DNA of 64,000 nucleotides from Selenobaculum gibii (GCF_030273445.1 NZ_CP120678.1:2457501-2521500); one strand, 5' to 3'; numbered from the stretch's first letter, positions 20,142-29,253 are shown. Numbers and translations: made by a program. Notes: generated from the letters alone by a model not told the origin.

Positions 20142-20152
20142 GCCAAAACCTC

Positions 20153-20410
20153 CTACAATTCCCATGGCCACGGACTATTTATCCATCGCCACTCATCTTC
20201 CGTCTCTATACTTATCCCAAAGTTATATAGCGGTCCATATTTTTCTTCATACTTTTGAACCAATTTACAAGCAGCTTCCACCGCACAATTAAAATCGTTG
20301 ATTGCATCTTGATCACATGGATGTGTATCAAGATATAAATTTAACTCAAGCGCAACGAATTCCAACTCTTGAATTTTTACTAGCATCGCAGCTTGATGTT
20401 CACATCCCAT
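20153..20410 (-). CDS. cotJB: CotJB spore coat assembly protein
   Basis: 85 residues. Characteristic CotJB features are the helical N-terminus (LVKIQELEFVALELNLYLDTHP), then DQDAINDFN and the aromatic C-terminus WRWINSPWPWEL. GGAGGTG precedes the ATG. It lies between cotJA and cotJC with small gaps, as in Bacillus and clostridia. Role: coat protein incorporated with CotJC; biochemistry unknown. Confidence 0.93.
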   Translation of the reverse strand: MGCEHQAAMLVKIQELEFVALELNLYLDTHPCDQDAINDFNCAVEAACKLVQKYEEKYGPLYNFGISIETEDEWRWINSPWPWEL

Positions 20411-20427
20411 AGCTTAGCACCTCCAAT

Positions 20428-20610
20428 TTATTTAGGGATTCGATAAACACCCCATAATTCAGGGAATAATGTTCCTTTTGATAAAGCTTCACATGGCGAA
20501 AACGCCTTTTCATACCGCTGCCAAGGCACATAAGCATGCGCTAACATATAGCACTGGTTTTTCATCATTTTACTTTCGTGATCATGCGCTCGATTCGTTT
20601 CTTCTTCCAT
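20428..20610 (-). CDS. cotJA: CotJA-family spore coat associated protein
   Basis: 60 residues. The signature is LAHAYVPWQRYEKAFSPCEA followed by LSKGTLFPELWGVYRIPK, typical of CotJA. GGAGGGGG lies just upstream of the ATG. First gene of the cotJABC operon, preceded by a possible mother-cell promoter. Confidence 0.93.
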   Translation of the reverse strand: MEEETNRAHDHESKMMKNQCYMLAHAYVPWQRYEKAFSPCEALSKGTLFPELWGVYRIPK

Positions 20611-20640
20611 GTAAACCCCCTCCTTCTACTCTATATACTA

Positions 20641-20668
20641 TAGTTTATGTGAACTGCATAAAAAGGTT
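20641..20668 (-). promoter_or_regulatory. Possible mother-cell (sigma-K/E-like) promoter of cotJABC
   Basis: On the minus strand AACC (20665-20668) is followed, 16 bp after its AC, by CATAAACTA (20641-20649). This fits the sigma-K pattern mACm-N16-CATAnnnTA; the -10 also resembles sigma-E but no good sigma-E -35 is seen. It lies ~30 bp upstream of cotJA. Confidence 0.45.
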
Positions 20669-20677
20669 ACAATATAA

Positions 20678-20726
20678 AAAAGGAGTAGGAATAACGATAC
20701 ATAATATCATTATTCCTACTCCTTTT
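20678..20726 (-). terminator. Terminator of the ftsW/spoVE-like gene
   Basis: A long inverted repeat (AAAAGGAGTAGGAATAACGATA with one mismatch, 5-nt loop) starts at the stop codon of the rodA/ftsW-type gene and is followed by T-rich sequence on the minus strand. Confidence 0.8.
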
Positions 20727-21906
20727 ATGCGCCACGTTTTACCGCATCAGTCGCGATATACCTCTGACTTTTTGGCAATGGCATTTTGCCTTTTGGCGGA
20801 CGTGTTGGTACCTTACTACAATGTTTTTTCCCAACACTCGCTAAAATCCCCATACTCAACATATTCACAATCAGTGAAGTGCCTCCATAACTGATAAATG
20901 GTAATGGTACCCCAATAACGGGTAAGATTCCAATAACCATAGCAATATTTGCAACGCCTTGTCCAACAACAAGAATGGCTATGCCGATGACTAGCATTTT
21001 CCCAAATCCATCCGTCGTTTCTTTTGCAATTCGTCCACAATACCACGCCATAGCAGCTAATAAAATCAGCACAAGAAATGCACCAATAAACCCCATCTCT
21101 TGACACAAAATAGAAAAAGCAAAATCGGTATGTGCCTCTGGTAAATATGCAAATTTACTTGTTCCCATACCCAAACCTAAACCAGAAAATCCACCCGAAC
21201 CAATTGCAATCAAAGACTGCACCGTTTGATATCCAGATGTCGATTCATAAGACCAGGGATCAAACCATGCCTTCACACGATCAATCCGATAATCTGCTGA
21301 AAAGGTTAATATTCCTGCGCCTCCCAGTGCAATTGCACCTAATACAACAACTTCTCCTAGCGGTAATCCCGCCATGATATACAACAAAAAGGCAATCCCA
21401 ACAATAATTGCGGCCGTACCTAAATCCGGTTGCTTATATACCAACCCACCCATGAGCAAAATTGGCAGCCACACCTTATTTCCAATGCTAATCCGTAAGT
21501 TTTTATCTATCTTAGGTCCGAGGTAGCTTGCTATCAACAAAAGTGACGCTAGCTTTGCTACTTCAGATGGCTGAAAAGTCATTCCTATTTGAATCCACCG
21601 TTTTGACCCATTTACTTCTATTCCAATGAAAAAAACGGCAATCAGGCAAAGTACTGCAAAAACTGTAATAAGAAAAGAAAGCTTCCGCCAAACGCGGTAA
21701 TCTAAGCGCATTGCAAAAACTAGGGCAAAGATTCCAATCAGCAAAGAAATTAAATGCTTATTAACAAAATAATAGCCATTATCAAATTCATTACCGGCCA
21801 TTACAAAGCTAGAACTAAATACATTTATCGTTCCAATAATAATCAAAATAGCCATAATAAATAGCACGGCTTCTACGTTATTTATCCATAATCTTTTTTT
21901 TGGCAT
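20725..21906 (-). CDS. FtsW/RodA/SpoVE-family peptidoglycan glycosyltransferase
   Basis: 393 residues, about ten membrane helices. SEDS-family glycosyltransferase that polymerises lipid II. Signature segments are NGSKRWIQIGMTFQPSEVAK, KQPDLGTAAI, FAFSILCQEMGFIGAF and LPFISYGGTSLI. Its pairing with a class B PBP elsewhere in the window is plausible but unproven. Being adjacent to cotJ suggests, but does not prove, a SpoVE-like cortex role. A basic C-terminal tail (RPPKGKMPLPKSQR) is present. Confidence 0.9.
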   Translation of the reverse strand: MPKKRLWINNVEAVLFIMAILIIIGTINVFSSSFVMAGNEFDNGYYFVNKHLISLLIGIFALVFAMRLDYRVWRKLSFLITVFAVLCLIAVFFIGIEVNGSKRWIQIGMTFQPSEVAKLASLLLIASYLGPKIDKNLRISIGNKVWLPILLMGGLVYKQPDLGTAAIIVGIAFLLYIMAGLPLGEVVVLGAIALGGAGILTFSADYRIDRVKAWFDPWSYESTSGYQTVQSLIAIGSGGFSGLGLGMGTSKFAYLPEAHTDFAFSILCQEMGFIGAFLVLILLAAMAWYCGRIAKETTDGFGKMLVIGIAILVVGQGVANIAMVIGILPVIGVPLPFISYGGTSLIVNMLSMGILASVGKKHCSKVPTRPPKGKMPLPKSQRYIATDAVKRGA

Positions 21907-22027
21907 ATATACGCCTCCATATGAAATCTATTGTTAATTATACCAAAAAAAAATGTATTATTACAGTAAACCATGTACAAGTTTTATGAATATAATATAT
22001 TGTTACTAAAATAAAGGAGGGATCTAT

Positions 22028-22969
22028 ATGGAGTTAACAAATGCAAAATTATTGGCAATCGACCTTGGCACTTCAGAGGTGCTTAGTATTGATTTAACAA
22101 GCCAAGCGATATTATCTAGAATCCCTTATTTAAATACATATACCCCAACTGGACTTTTTATAAATGCAGCGAGAACAAAAGCTTGCCTTGCAGCGACAAC
22201 AAGTCATGAAGGGGCATTGTTTATTATTGATATTGCAACAAATTCATTATATAAACTCCCAATTCCCCTGCCCCATTTGTCACAAATCACATTAACTGAC
22301 GATTTTAAAACCGCATATTTTGTTGACCAGACTGCCACTTTGCATCATTTAGATACAACGACAATGAAAACTACCCCACTTGTTAATCCCGACATTACAA
22401 CTTGTCGATGTAATGGCATATGCATCTTGAATAATACGATTTATACCATTTGGGAAAATGACGATCAAGGAATTATCGCAGGTTTTTCTCCGCAAGGTCA
22501 AGTTGTTTTTGAACGATTCATCGGTGGAATTCCAACGAATCTTTTTGCCCTCCCCAATAAAGTCATGACGACTTTTACAAGAAATAAGCTTCACGGAGAA
22601 GGGTTGGCTATATTTCCACTTGACGAAATGGAAGCGCCAAACTACCTGGTAATTAATCCCGCAGATAATTGTGCAATTAGTGCGTACCCCTGCCATATTA
22701 CCTTGAATGATGAACAAACAATAGCTTATGTTACGAACGAAGACAGCGGTTCTATTAGCGTTATCGACCTTGAAACAATGCAAATCACAACTTCTATTCA
22801 AATTGGTCGGTCTATTACTACTTTCTCCCTTTTGTCAGATAGTCGATTTGCTATTGCAGGAAGCAATATGTTTGCTGATTTATCTTTAATTGATACTGTG
22901 AACCGTCGTTTAATGGCAGTCAGTGAAACTAGCGGTGAGCTAAGCAGCTGGTTTTGCCTATACAGCTAA
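22028..22969 (+). CDS. YncE-like beta-propeller protein
   Basis: 313 residues with repeated ~45-residue units of the propeller type (IDLGTSEVLSIDLTSQAILSR, FIIDIATNSLYKLPIPLPH, ISVIDLETMQITTSIQIGRS, LSLIDTVNRRLMAV). No signal peptide or catalytic motif is seen, so it may be a cytoplasmic or spore-associated scaffold. GGAGGG lies 8 nt before the ATG. It is a single gene with a strong terminator. The molecular function is not known to me. Confidence 0.75.
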   Translation: MELTNAKLLAIDLGTSEVLSIDLTSQAILSRIPYLNTYTPTGLFINAARTKACLAATTSHEGALFIIDIATNSLYKLPIPLPHLSQITLTDDFKTAYFVDQTATLHHLDTTTMKTTPLVNPDITTCRCNGICILNNTIYTIWENDDQGIIAGFSPQGQVVFERFIGGIPTNLFALPNKVMTTFTRNKLHGEGLAIFPLDEMEAPNYLVINPADNCAISAYPCHITLNDEQTIAYVTNEDSGSISVIDLETMQITTSIQIGRSITTFSLLSDSRFAIAGSNMFADLSLIDTVNRRLMAVSETSGELSSWFCLYS

Positions 22970-23007
22970 AAAGGTGTGAGTAATGATTCCATTACTCACA
23001 CCTTTTT
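22968..23007. terminator. Bidirectional terminator
   Basis: An 18-bp stem (AAAAAGGTGTGAGTAATG, loop ATTC) between converging genes, with T-runs both ways. Confidence 0.85.
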
Positions 23008-24424
23008 AATTTTTCCTTTCTTTGCCTAAAGCCCGTGGCATTCTCGCAGCTGGCGCTTTCATCGCCCTACTAATCCCTTGGATATTCGCAGCTGGTCCAT
23101 CTGCCATTAATTGAATCGGCACTGATTTATTTTCTGCAGCCTTTTGCAAAAAATCCGCCTTTACGTCACGCGCAAAAGCTTTTGCCGGCGTAGAAACTGG
23201 CAATATATCTTCAACTTTTTTACTTTGCTGAGCCTTCTTTTCTTCTTTTACAGACTCTTTTTTCGGCTCTTCTTTAACTACTACTTCTATTTCTTTAACC
23301 TCTTTTATTTTGCTGCGTTTCATCGCTGGCTCTATCTTCACCACTTCTATTGGCTCAGGTATTTCTTCAACCTCATGGACAGTTACCGGTTTTACCGGCT
23401 CTCGCATTTCTTCCGCTTTCTCTTCTACTGTTATTGCCGCCTCGGGTTTAGTATATTCATGATAGACATCCTCACCATCTAATTCATCATAGGGATCATA
23501 AGCAGTATTTCCGGAATAATACAAGATATCTTCCGGCTCTTGATGCACACATTTAGATTCTTCTTCATCAATTCTCCCTGGCAGATTCCAAGCAAATTCA
23601 TCAATATCATCATCGAATACGGGCGCACAATGTTTTGCCAAACCTTTTTCCAGCATCGCAACCACAGCAAAACAATGTTTTGCCTCTCGTCTCAAATGAT
23701 CTGCCAATTGTGGTGTTATAATCGTCAATAATTTACATTCATCAATTAATTCTTTTGCCATTTTATTAAAATCGCAAAATCTTTGTACATCACTCCTCAC
23801 ATCTTGTAAAAATCGTGAAAAAGCCTTCATTTCACCTTTATGACAATATAGCATCGCAGCAAAATCGCGCCCTTCTAAGCACAAATCATCAAAAAGTTCT
23901 GCAAAACCTCTAGCCTCTTTTTGCATCTGCCGTTCAGCAGGATCGATATACTGAGCAATCAAGCGCGTATGATCTGCCATAAATCTAAGCCAAGTAACAA
24001 CTTCTTGCGTCTGCGAACACGTATGTAGCATATTTTCTTTATTCGGCAAATTTAATAATTGCAAAAAATAATTTGCTTCACGCGCCAGATGTTCTAAAAA
24101 CGACGGAAAATGAGAACCACCTAGCTTACCTGTAATACGTAATGAGAGTAAATTTCGTTTATATTGATAAAAAGCTTCCATAACTTGGCACGTTTCTTGA
24201 TGAAAGGTCTCACATTGTTTTTGATTTTTTAATTTATCTAATTTTGATTGCAAGCTGGAAAATGCCTTTGCAAATTCTTTAGCCTCATCGCGAAATTCAA
24301 CGCATTCAGCCGGCAATCCAGCTTTAATAAATACCGTGTGATCCTTCATAATCATAAGCCAATATTTCATTTCTTCTTTGTTTACAGCCTCATAATAAGG
24401 CAAAGAAACCCTTGCTTGACGCAT
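23006..24424 (-). CDS. DUF2935 protein with long charged C-terminal tail
   Basis: About 472 residues. Residues ~1-275 hold two related all-helical units with His/Glu-rich faces (EEMKYWLMIMKDHTVFIKAG and EVVTWLRFMADHTRLIAQY; FLEHLAREANYFLQLLN and LADHLRREAKHCFAV), the DUF2935 pattern, possibly metal-binding. The remainder is low-complexity, first acidic, then Lys/Glu-rich (EEPKKESVKEEKKAQQSKK), ending in a basic tail (AAARMPRALGKERKN). The GTG at 24433 abuts the ribosome site, so the ATG at 24424 (9 nt after AGGAGT) is chosen. Function unknown. Confidence 0.8.
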   Translation of the reverse strand: MRQARVSLPYYEAVNKEEMKYWLMIMKDHTVFIKAGLPAECVEFRDEAKEFAKAFSSLQSKLDKLKNQKQCETFHQETCQVMEAFYQYKRNLLSLRITGKLGGSHFPSFLEHLAREANYFLQLLNLPNKENMLHTCSQTQEVVTWLRFMADHTRLIAQYIDPAERQMQKEARGFAELFDDLCLEGRDFAAMLYCHKGEMKAFSRFLQDVRSDVQRFCDFNKMAKELIDECKLLTIITPQLADHLRREAKHCFAVVAMLEKGLAKHCAPVFDDDIDEFAWNLPGRIDEEESKCVHQEPEDILYYSGNTAYDPYDELDGEDVYHEYTKPEAAITVEEKAEEMREPVKPVTVHEVEEIPEPIEVVKIEPAMKRSKIKEVKEIEVVVKEEPKKESVKEEKKAQQSKKVEDILPVSTPAKAFARDVKADFLQKAAENKSVPIQLMADGPAANIQGISRAMKAPAARMPRALGKERKN

Positions 24425-24487
24425 TTCTAGCACACTCCTTTAAGAATTAGCTATTAACATCATATGCAAGGGTTTCAAAAAATTCAC

Positions 24488-25138
24488 CTATTCAAAAGAA
24501 ACTTCACAACGATTAATTTTTTCGCCAAGGCCACTGAATTTCTTCTCATACTCCGTCATAATATTGTCTTCCATTCCACTATTATGCAAATCATAGGTTA
24601 AATTGTTTACCTTCAAACCAGCTTCCTCAAATTGTTCTAACGAAAAATCAAACAATGGTCTGTTATCAGTTTTAAAGAACAATTGCCCCTTAGGCGCTAA
24701 TAAGTGACGATATTTTTCTAAAAAGCTAACATGTGTTAAACGCCGCTTTGCATGACGCGCTTTTGGCCACGGATCGCAAAAATTAATAAAAAACCGATCT
24801 ACTTCATGTTCAGCAAACAATTCACTGATATTATTAATATCAAAACGAAGTAGTTTTAAGTTTTTCAGTCCCAATTCTTTCGCTTTTAAACCAGCATAAT
24901 AAATTACATCTTTCTGCACTTCAATACCGATAAAATTAACTTCCGGATAACGCGCTGCCATCTGTGTAATAAATCGCCCTTTTCCCGTACCAAGTTCTAC
25001 ATATAACGGAGCTTGTCTCCCAAATTCTTTTGTCCATTCACCTTTTTTGATCTGTTCGATTTGTGCAGTCTCTGTATATAGAAAATCACTAAATTCTAAA
25101 ATTGCTTCTTCTATCCAAGGTTTCTTTCTTAAACGCAT
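24488..25138 (-). CDS. trmB: tRNA (guanine-N7)-methyltransferase
   Basis: 216 residues. Methylates G46 of tRNA with S-adenosylmethionine. Motifs are the SAM-binding YVELGTGKGRFITQMA, the catalytic region NFCDPWPKARHAKRRLTH and the late FKTDNRPLFDFSLEQF. The length is typical. GGAGG precedes the ATG. The activator gene upstream ends 15 bp away on the same strand. Confidence 0.95.
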   Translation of the reverse strand: MRLRKKPWIEEAILEFSDFLYTETAQIEQIKKGEWTKEFGRQAPLYVELGTGKGRFITQMAARYPEVNFIGIEVQKDVIYYAGLKAKELGLKNLKLLRFDINNISELFAEHEVDRFFINFCDPWPKARHAKRRLTHVSFLEKYRHLLAPKGQLFFKTDNRPLFDFSLEQFEEAGLKVNNLTYDLHNSGMEDNIMTEYEKKFSGLGEKINRCEVSFE

Positions 25139-25153
25139 CTGCTTCCTCCGCTA

Positions 25154-27064
25154 TTATGATTTTTCTAAACCGTATTTTTTCAAGTATCTATATAAAGTTA
25201 CTCGGCTAACGCTGAGTAAGTTCGCTAATCTGCTTACATTTCCGCCCGCAGCCTGCCAAGCCTTCACAAAGACGTCCTTATCTTCTTTCCAACTGTTATC
25301 TGGTTTAATATCTCCCATAAGATTGATATCTTCCGGTCTGATTTCATTGCTCTTCGTATTAAAGAAAGCATATTCAATCACACCCTGCAATTGTTTAATG
25401 TTGCCTGGCCAATCGTAATCTTTTAATACTTCTGCAGTTTCAGGTAAAATAACTTTTTCTTCAATTTGATGCTGCGCAGCTAACTCACAAACGATATGTT
25501 TAGCCAACTGTGGAATATCTTCACGACGGCTTCTTAATGAAGGTACGCGAATCACACTTTTTGAAATAATTTCATAAAGGTGATGATCAAATGCCCCACG
25601 CTCTGTTAATCGTTTTAAATCACTATCACATGCACTGATAATTCTAACGTCAATTGGACGCTCTACAGTTTCACCAATACGGTGCATTTTCTGCGTAGTC
25701 AGTGCCTTCGCCAAGGAAGCAGTCAATGTCATTGGCAATTTTTCTATTTCATCCATAAACAACGTACCGCCGTTTGCAAGTTCCAATTTACCCGGATGAC
25801 TAATTTCAGCACTCGTTGATACACCAAATAATTCTTGCTCTAAGAGTTCAGGTGCTAAATCACCGCACCGAACAGAAATCAATGGTCCTGCAGCCCTAGA
25901 GCTTGCCTGATGAATCCCATGCGCCATGCGCTGTTTCCCCGTTCCAGATTCCCCTTGCAATAGGATATGGTTATGATTTCTCGCAATGCGCGCCGCTTTG
26001 TCTTTAGTTGTAGCAAAAGTTGATCCTTCACCGACCATAGAAGCAAGATTATACCGCGCTGTATAGCCAGCTGCATGTGCGACAAGCGTGCGCAAATCTT
26101 CAATTGGCATAGACACAGCAACAACACTGTTTACCGTTTGATCACTATCGCGTTCTAACGGAACAACAGTTGTAATATCTTCATATGTTTTCGCCTGTGT
26201 AATCCAAGTAACTTCTTTATTGTATGATGGTACGCCATTAAATCCTTTGTATATCGGTGTATGACGATAATTTAATACTACATCATTCAAATTAATCGGA
26301 TGTTCGTTCACATGTTTACCACCAATGCCTTCTAAACGGCTAAGCCCAAGCTTATTTGCATACGCAATTTCTCCCCCCGGCATCACATGATATACAGCAA
26401 ACGGTGTCGCATCTAAGATTGCTTCTTCCGCCTTAATTCTAAGTGATGCGCTTAAATGTTTTTCCATTGCGTATTTCATCGTCAACATCAAAGATACAAC
26501 AGCATTATGCGGTAACATTTCTTGGTCTACAGAAACCAATGTCAATATGTACTGCAACTCTCCATTTACAATTACGGGTGCCGAACACGCATCACCTTGC
26601 TGACATTCCTCAATCCACATTTCCGGCCCGAATAATAAAAATGGTGTCTTATGTTCATGCACTATACTGATACTTGATGTCCCGATATCCGCTACTCCGA
26701 CGCGAACACCCTCAATTTCCCCCGGTGTTTTTTGATAAAACGGTAAAGAATAACTTTTTAATACATAGCAATCTGAATCACTTAAAAGCAAGCTCAGATT
26801 ATACATTTGGAAGAACTCATGAATTTCCTTCGTTAATTCTTCTAAATAAGAAATTGCATTTTTATGATGTTCTTGATGCTCTTTCAAGGCCTCACTTGAC
26901 AAGCTTACGCCGAGCGGCATCGTTTTCGTATCTACATTATGCATTTTACTTTTTTGCCAAGACTCTGCAACCCAAGGGTGTACATTAGGATCAATAATCC
27001 CTTCCTCTATATACTTATGATAGTAATTCTCTAATTTGTTTCTGCTCCGTTGCTCTCTAATCAT
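25154..27064 (-). CDS. AcoR-like sigma-54-type activator lacking the GAFTGA loop
   Basis: 636 residues. The N-terminal ~200 residues are an AcoR-like GAF region (SDCYVLKSYSLPFY, VADIGTSSISIVHEHKTPFL), followed by a PAS-like segment (~220-320). The AAA+ domain has Walker A GESGTGKQRM, Walker B GGTLFMDE and the WPGNIKQLQGVIEYA sensor region. A Fis-type HTH ends it (NVSRLANLLSVSRVTLYRYL). After ELFG the usual GAFTGA loop is replaced by VSTSAEISHPGKLELA, so the residues that contact sigma-54 are missing. It may act on other promoters or work as a repressor. It is divergent from mgsA. Confidence 0.85.
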   Translation of the reverse strand: MIREQRSRNKLENYYHKYIEEGIIDPNVHPWVAESWQKSKMHNVDTKTMPLGVSLSSEALKEHQEHHKNAISYLEELTKEIHEFFQMYNLSLLLSDSDCYVLKSYSLPFYQKTPGEIEGVRVGVADIGTSSISIVHEHKTPFLLFGPEMWIEECQQGDACSAPVIVNGELQYILTLVSVDQEMLPHNAVVSLMLTMKYAMEKHLSASLRIKAEEAILDATPFAVYHVMPGGEIAYANKLGLSRLEGIGGKHVNEHPINLNDVVLNYRHTPIYKGFNGVPSYNKEVTWITQAKTYEDITTVVPLERDSDQTVNSVVAVSMPIEDLRTLVAHAAGYTARYNLASMVGEGSTFATTKDKAARIARNHNHILLQGESGTGKQRMAHGIHQASSRAAGPLISVRCGDLAPELLEQELFGVSTSAEISHPGKLELANGGTLFMDEIEKLPMTLTASLAKALTTQKMHRIGETVERPIDVRIISACDSDLKRLTERGAFDHHLYEIISKSVIRVPSLRSRREDIPQLAKHIVCELAAQHQIEEKVILPETAEVLKDYDWPGNIKQLQGVIEYAFFNTKSNEIRPEDINLMGDIKPDNSWKEDKDVFVKAWQAAGGNVSRLANLLSVSRVTLYRYLKKYGLEKS

Positions 27065-27216
27065 TTTTTACTTCTGCCTCCTATAGTCATTCTATTTCGT
27101 TGTGCTTTGTTAACATTTAATTAATACTTCTAATATGTTGTTTACCAATCCAGTAAAATACTATATACTTGAACTTGTAACTGGGAAATTTTTAAAAGAT
27201 AGGACAGGTGTTTATT

Positions 27217-27585
27217 ATGAAAACAATAGCTTTAATTGCTCACGATCGCAAAAAAGAAGAAATGCTTGAATTTGTCAATGCACATAAGGAAATGCTGTCT
27301 AATTATAAATTAATTGCAACAGCAACAACAGGACGATTAATAGGAGAAAAATGTGGTTTAGAAATAACTTCACTTATGTCTGGCCCCCTCGGCGGAGACC
27401 AACAAATCGGTGCATTAGTTGCAACTGAGCAAGTCGACTTAGTAATCTTCCTTCGCGATCCGCTCACAGCACAACCACACGAACCCGATATCAATGCCCT
27501 CCTTAGAATTTGCGATGTACATAGAATTCCACTTGCTACCAATGCAAATTCTGCACATATTCTTCTTCAATATTTCAACGAATAA
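27217..27585 (+). CDS. mgsA: Methylglyoxal synthase
   Basis: 122 residues. Converts dihydroxyacetone phosphate to methylglyoxal and phosphate, a bypass that relieves sugar-phosphate stress. Motifs are [14 protein letters not shown] at the N-terminus, [11 protein letters not shown] and the phosphate-binding [15 protein letters not shown], then [18 protein letters not shown]. The GTG at 27208 is upstream, but the ATG at 27217 suits the family N-terminus and has AGGACAGGTG before it. It is relevant to the dihydroxyacetone kinase locus elsewhere in the window, which makes its substrate. Confidence 0.96.
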   Translation: MKTIALIAHDRKKEEMLEFVNAHKEMLSNYKLIATATTGRLIGEKCGLEITSLMSGPLGGDQQIGALVATEQVDLVIFLRDPLTAQPHEPDINALLRICDVHRIPLATNANSAHILLQYFNE

Positions 27586-27656
27586 TTCATATTTTACATT
27601 CTACCTTAGTTTGTACACTTTTTCCACAGAAAATGTAACTTTGTTTTTATAAATAT

Positions 27657-27705
27657 AAAAAGGAACTGTTCTTAGTGTAAAAAACTAGGCTACGGTTCCT
27701 TTTTT
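27657..27705 (+). terminator. Terminator downstream of mgsA
   Basis: AAAAAGGAAC pairs with GTTCCTTTTT, with an inner TAGT/ACTA helix, followed by T-rich sequence. Confidence 0.7.
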
Positions 27706-27760
27706 ATTTGAATTTAAATTTTATGTTAACTAAATTTAATATTCTACTTGAATTATTAAT

Positions 27761-28215
27761 ATGAGATTAACGTTTAGAGTTGATAGCTCATATCCACCAA
27801 CAAAAGTATCATTCATATCTTTTGATTCACCCACTCTAACAGGAATGGGTACAACCACTAAAACTTTTGGCGCTATTGGAATTACGAATCAACGTGATGC
27901 TACAATCTTCTGGAACAAAACCACGGGAATTCTTTTCGGCAATGCAATCGGTTGGCAAGATCGCCGTAACTTAAATATCATAGAACGTTTTTTTGAAAAA
28001 TTTGGTATAGAAATTGCCAATTCCGTTGAAAATACCTGCTTAGGTACAGCTTATTTAGCCGGTCTAGCAATTGGCTATGGGATTCATTAGAACAGCTTTC
28101 AAGCCAATGGCAACTAGACCGTTGTTTTGAACCAAAAATACCATCAGATCATCGCCAAACATTATGTGATCAATGGAAAAAATCAATTCGTCTTTCTTCA
28201 AAGTGGCTAAAATAA
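27761..28215 (+). pseudogene. glpK: Glycerol kinase remnant
   Basis: Pieces of the ~500-residue FGGY kinase remain. GAIGITNQRDATIFWNKTTG and NAIGWQDRRN correspond to GlpK residues ~80-115. An abrupt jump leads to NTCLGTAYLAGLAIGY near residue 430, then a frameshift, then the C-terminal piece LWDSLEQLSSQWQLDRCFEP and WKKSIRL up to the stop at 28213-28215. The ATP-binding N-terminus and most of the catalytic core are gone, so no active enzyme is possible. The decay fits use of the PTS dihydroxyacetone route, but other glpK copies may exist outside the window. Confidence 0.88.
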
Positions 28216-28242
28216 ATAGAGATGACTAAGTCACCTCTATTT
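28214..28242. terminator. Terminator at the hydE 3' end
   Basis: AAATAGAGATGAC pairs with GTCACCTCTATTT (one mismatch). It serves hydE on the minus strand and overlaps its stop region. Confidence 0.65.
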
Positions 28243-29253
28243 ATTATTTCTAAATCCATATCCTTCGGAAATTGTCCTACCAAGAGCCAATACCTTTTCA
28301 CAAATTACCGCTCTGCTCTTTTGCGGTGTATCATCTATTCCACTTTTACCTGGATAGAGCTGATATTTTTTTCTATATGATAAAGATGTAACATTTGGCA
28401 TGATGACGTTTGCACCACCTTGTAATGCACGAAATCTTGCCGTCTTATCCAGTGTTTCCATTGCTGTTGTTGCTGGAATATTAATGTCTGGCATTAACAA
28501 ACGAATGAGTGCAATCACTTTTAGACTCAATTCCAAATTGCCACTTCCACAATCTGCCAGCGGCGTTGCAGGATTTGGTATGAACGGCCCTAGTCCAACC
28601 ATATCTAAAGGAAATTCTTTAAAAAACAAAATATCCTCCGCGATGGATTCTAGCGTTTGTCCCGGCAATCCAATTAAACAACCTGAACCAACTTCATACC
28701 CAAGCCTTTGCAAATCTTCCAAACAACGCACACGATTTTCAAAGCGCATTCCTGGATTCAATTTATGATATAACGATTGATCTGTCGTCTCAATGCGAAG
28801 TAAATAACGATCAGCACCAGCCTCTTTATAAGCTTTATATTCTTCATAAGTTTTCTCGCCAATGCTAAGGGTTATCGCTACATCCATTGATTTTATCTGC
28901 TTTAATATCGCTGTCATTTTATCTACCGAATAGCTATCATCTTCGCCAGATTGCATTACAATTGTTCTGTATCCTAACGCTTTTGCCAGTTTTGCTTCCG
29001 CAACAATTTCTTCTGGAGATAATCGATACCGATCTACCTCTCTATTTTCACATCTTAATCCACAATAACAGCAATTCTGCTTACAGTGGTTAGAGAACTC
29101 AATAAGACCACGTAAATGCACTTCATCGCCAACGTACCTTTTCCGTACAGAATCTGCGGCATTTGCAAGTTCGCTATAATCACCTAAAAGGACTTCTACT
29201 ATTTCCGCTTTATTTAGCTGCTGGCTTTGCATCACTTTTTCGATTAAATTCAT
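28237..29253 (-). CDS. hydE: [FeFe]-hydrogenase maturase HydE (radical SAM)
   Basis: 338 residues. Radical SAM enzyme acting in assembly of the 2Fe subcluster of [FeFe]-hydrogenase. The cluster motif CKQNCCYCG (CX3CX2C) lies near residue 61, followed by the barrel (TIVMQSGEDDSYSVDKM, LRIETTDQSLYHKLNPGM, GCLIGLPGQTLE, GPFIPNPATPL). These patterns distinguish HydE from BioB and PylB. HydF, HydG and the hydrogenase are not in the window. GGAGATG precedes the ATG. Confidence 0.92.
   Translation of the reverse strand: MNLIEKVMQSQQLNKAEIVEVLLGDYSELANAADSVRKRYVGDEVHLRGLIEFSNHCKQNCCYCGLRCENREVDRYRLSPEEIVAEAKLAKALGYRTIVMQSGEDDSYSVDKMTAILKQIKSMDVAITLSIGEKTYEEYKAYKEAGADRYLLRIETTDQSLYHKLNPGMRFENRVRCLEDLQRLGYEVGSGCLIGLPGQTLESIAEDILFFKEFPLDMVGLGPFIPNPATPLADCGSGNLELSLKVIALIRLLMPDINIPATTAMETLDKTARFRALQGGANVIMPNVTSLSYRKKYQLYPGKSGIDDTPQKSRAVICEKVLALGRTISEGYGFRNNK

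Noticed and set aside
23144-23482. 112-aa plus-strand frame rich in Phe/Tyr/Leu opposite the DUF2935 gene
   Set aside because: An antisense reflection of the Lys/Glu-rich tail (its complementary codons read Phe/Leu); no ribosome site.
28400-28768. 122-aa plus-strand frame across hydE
   Set aside because: Lies wholly antisense to a well conserved radical SAM gene; composition mirrors it.
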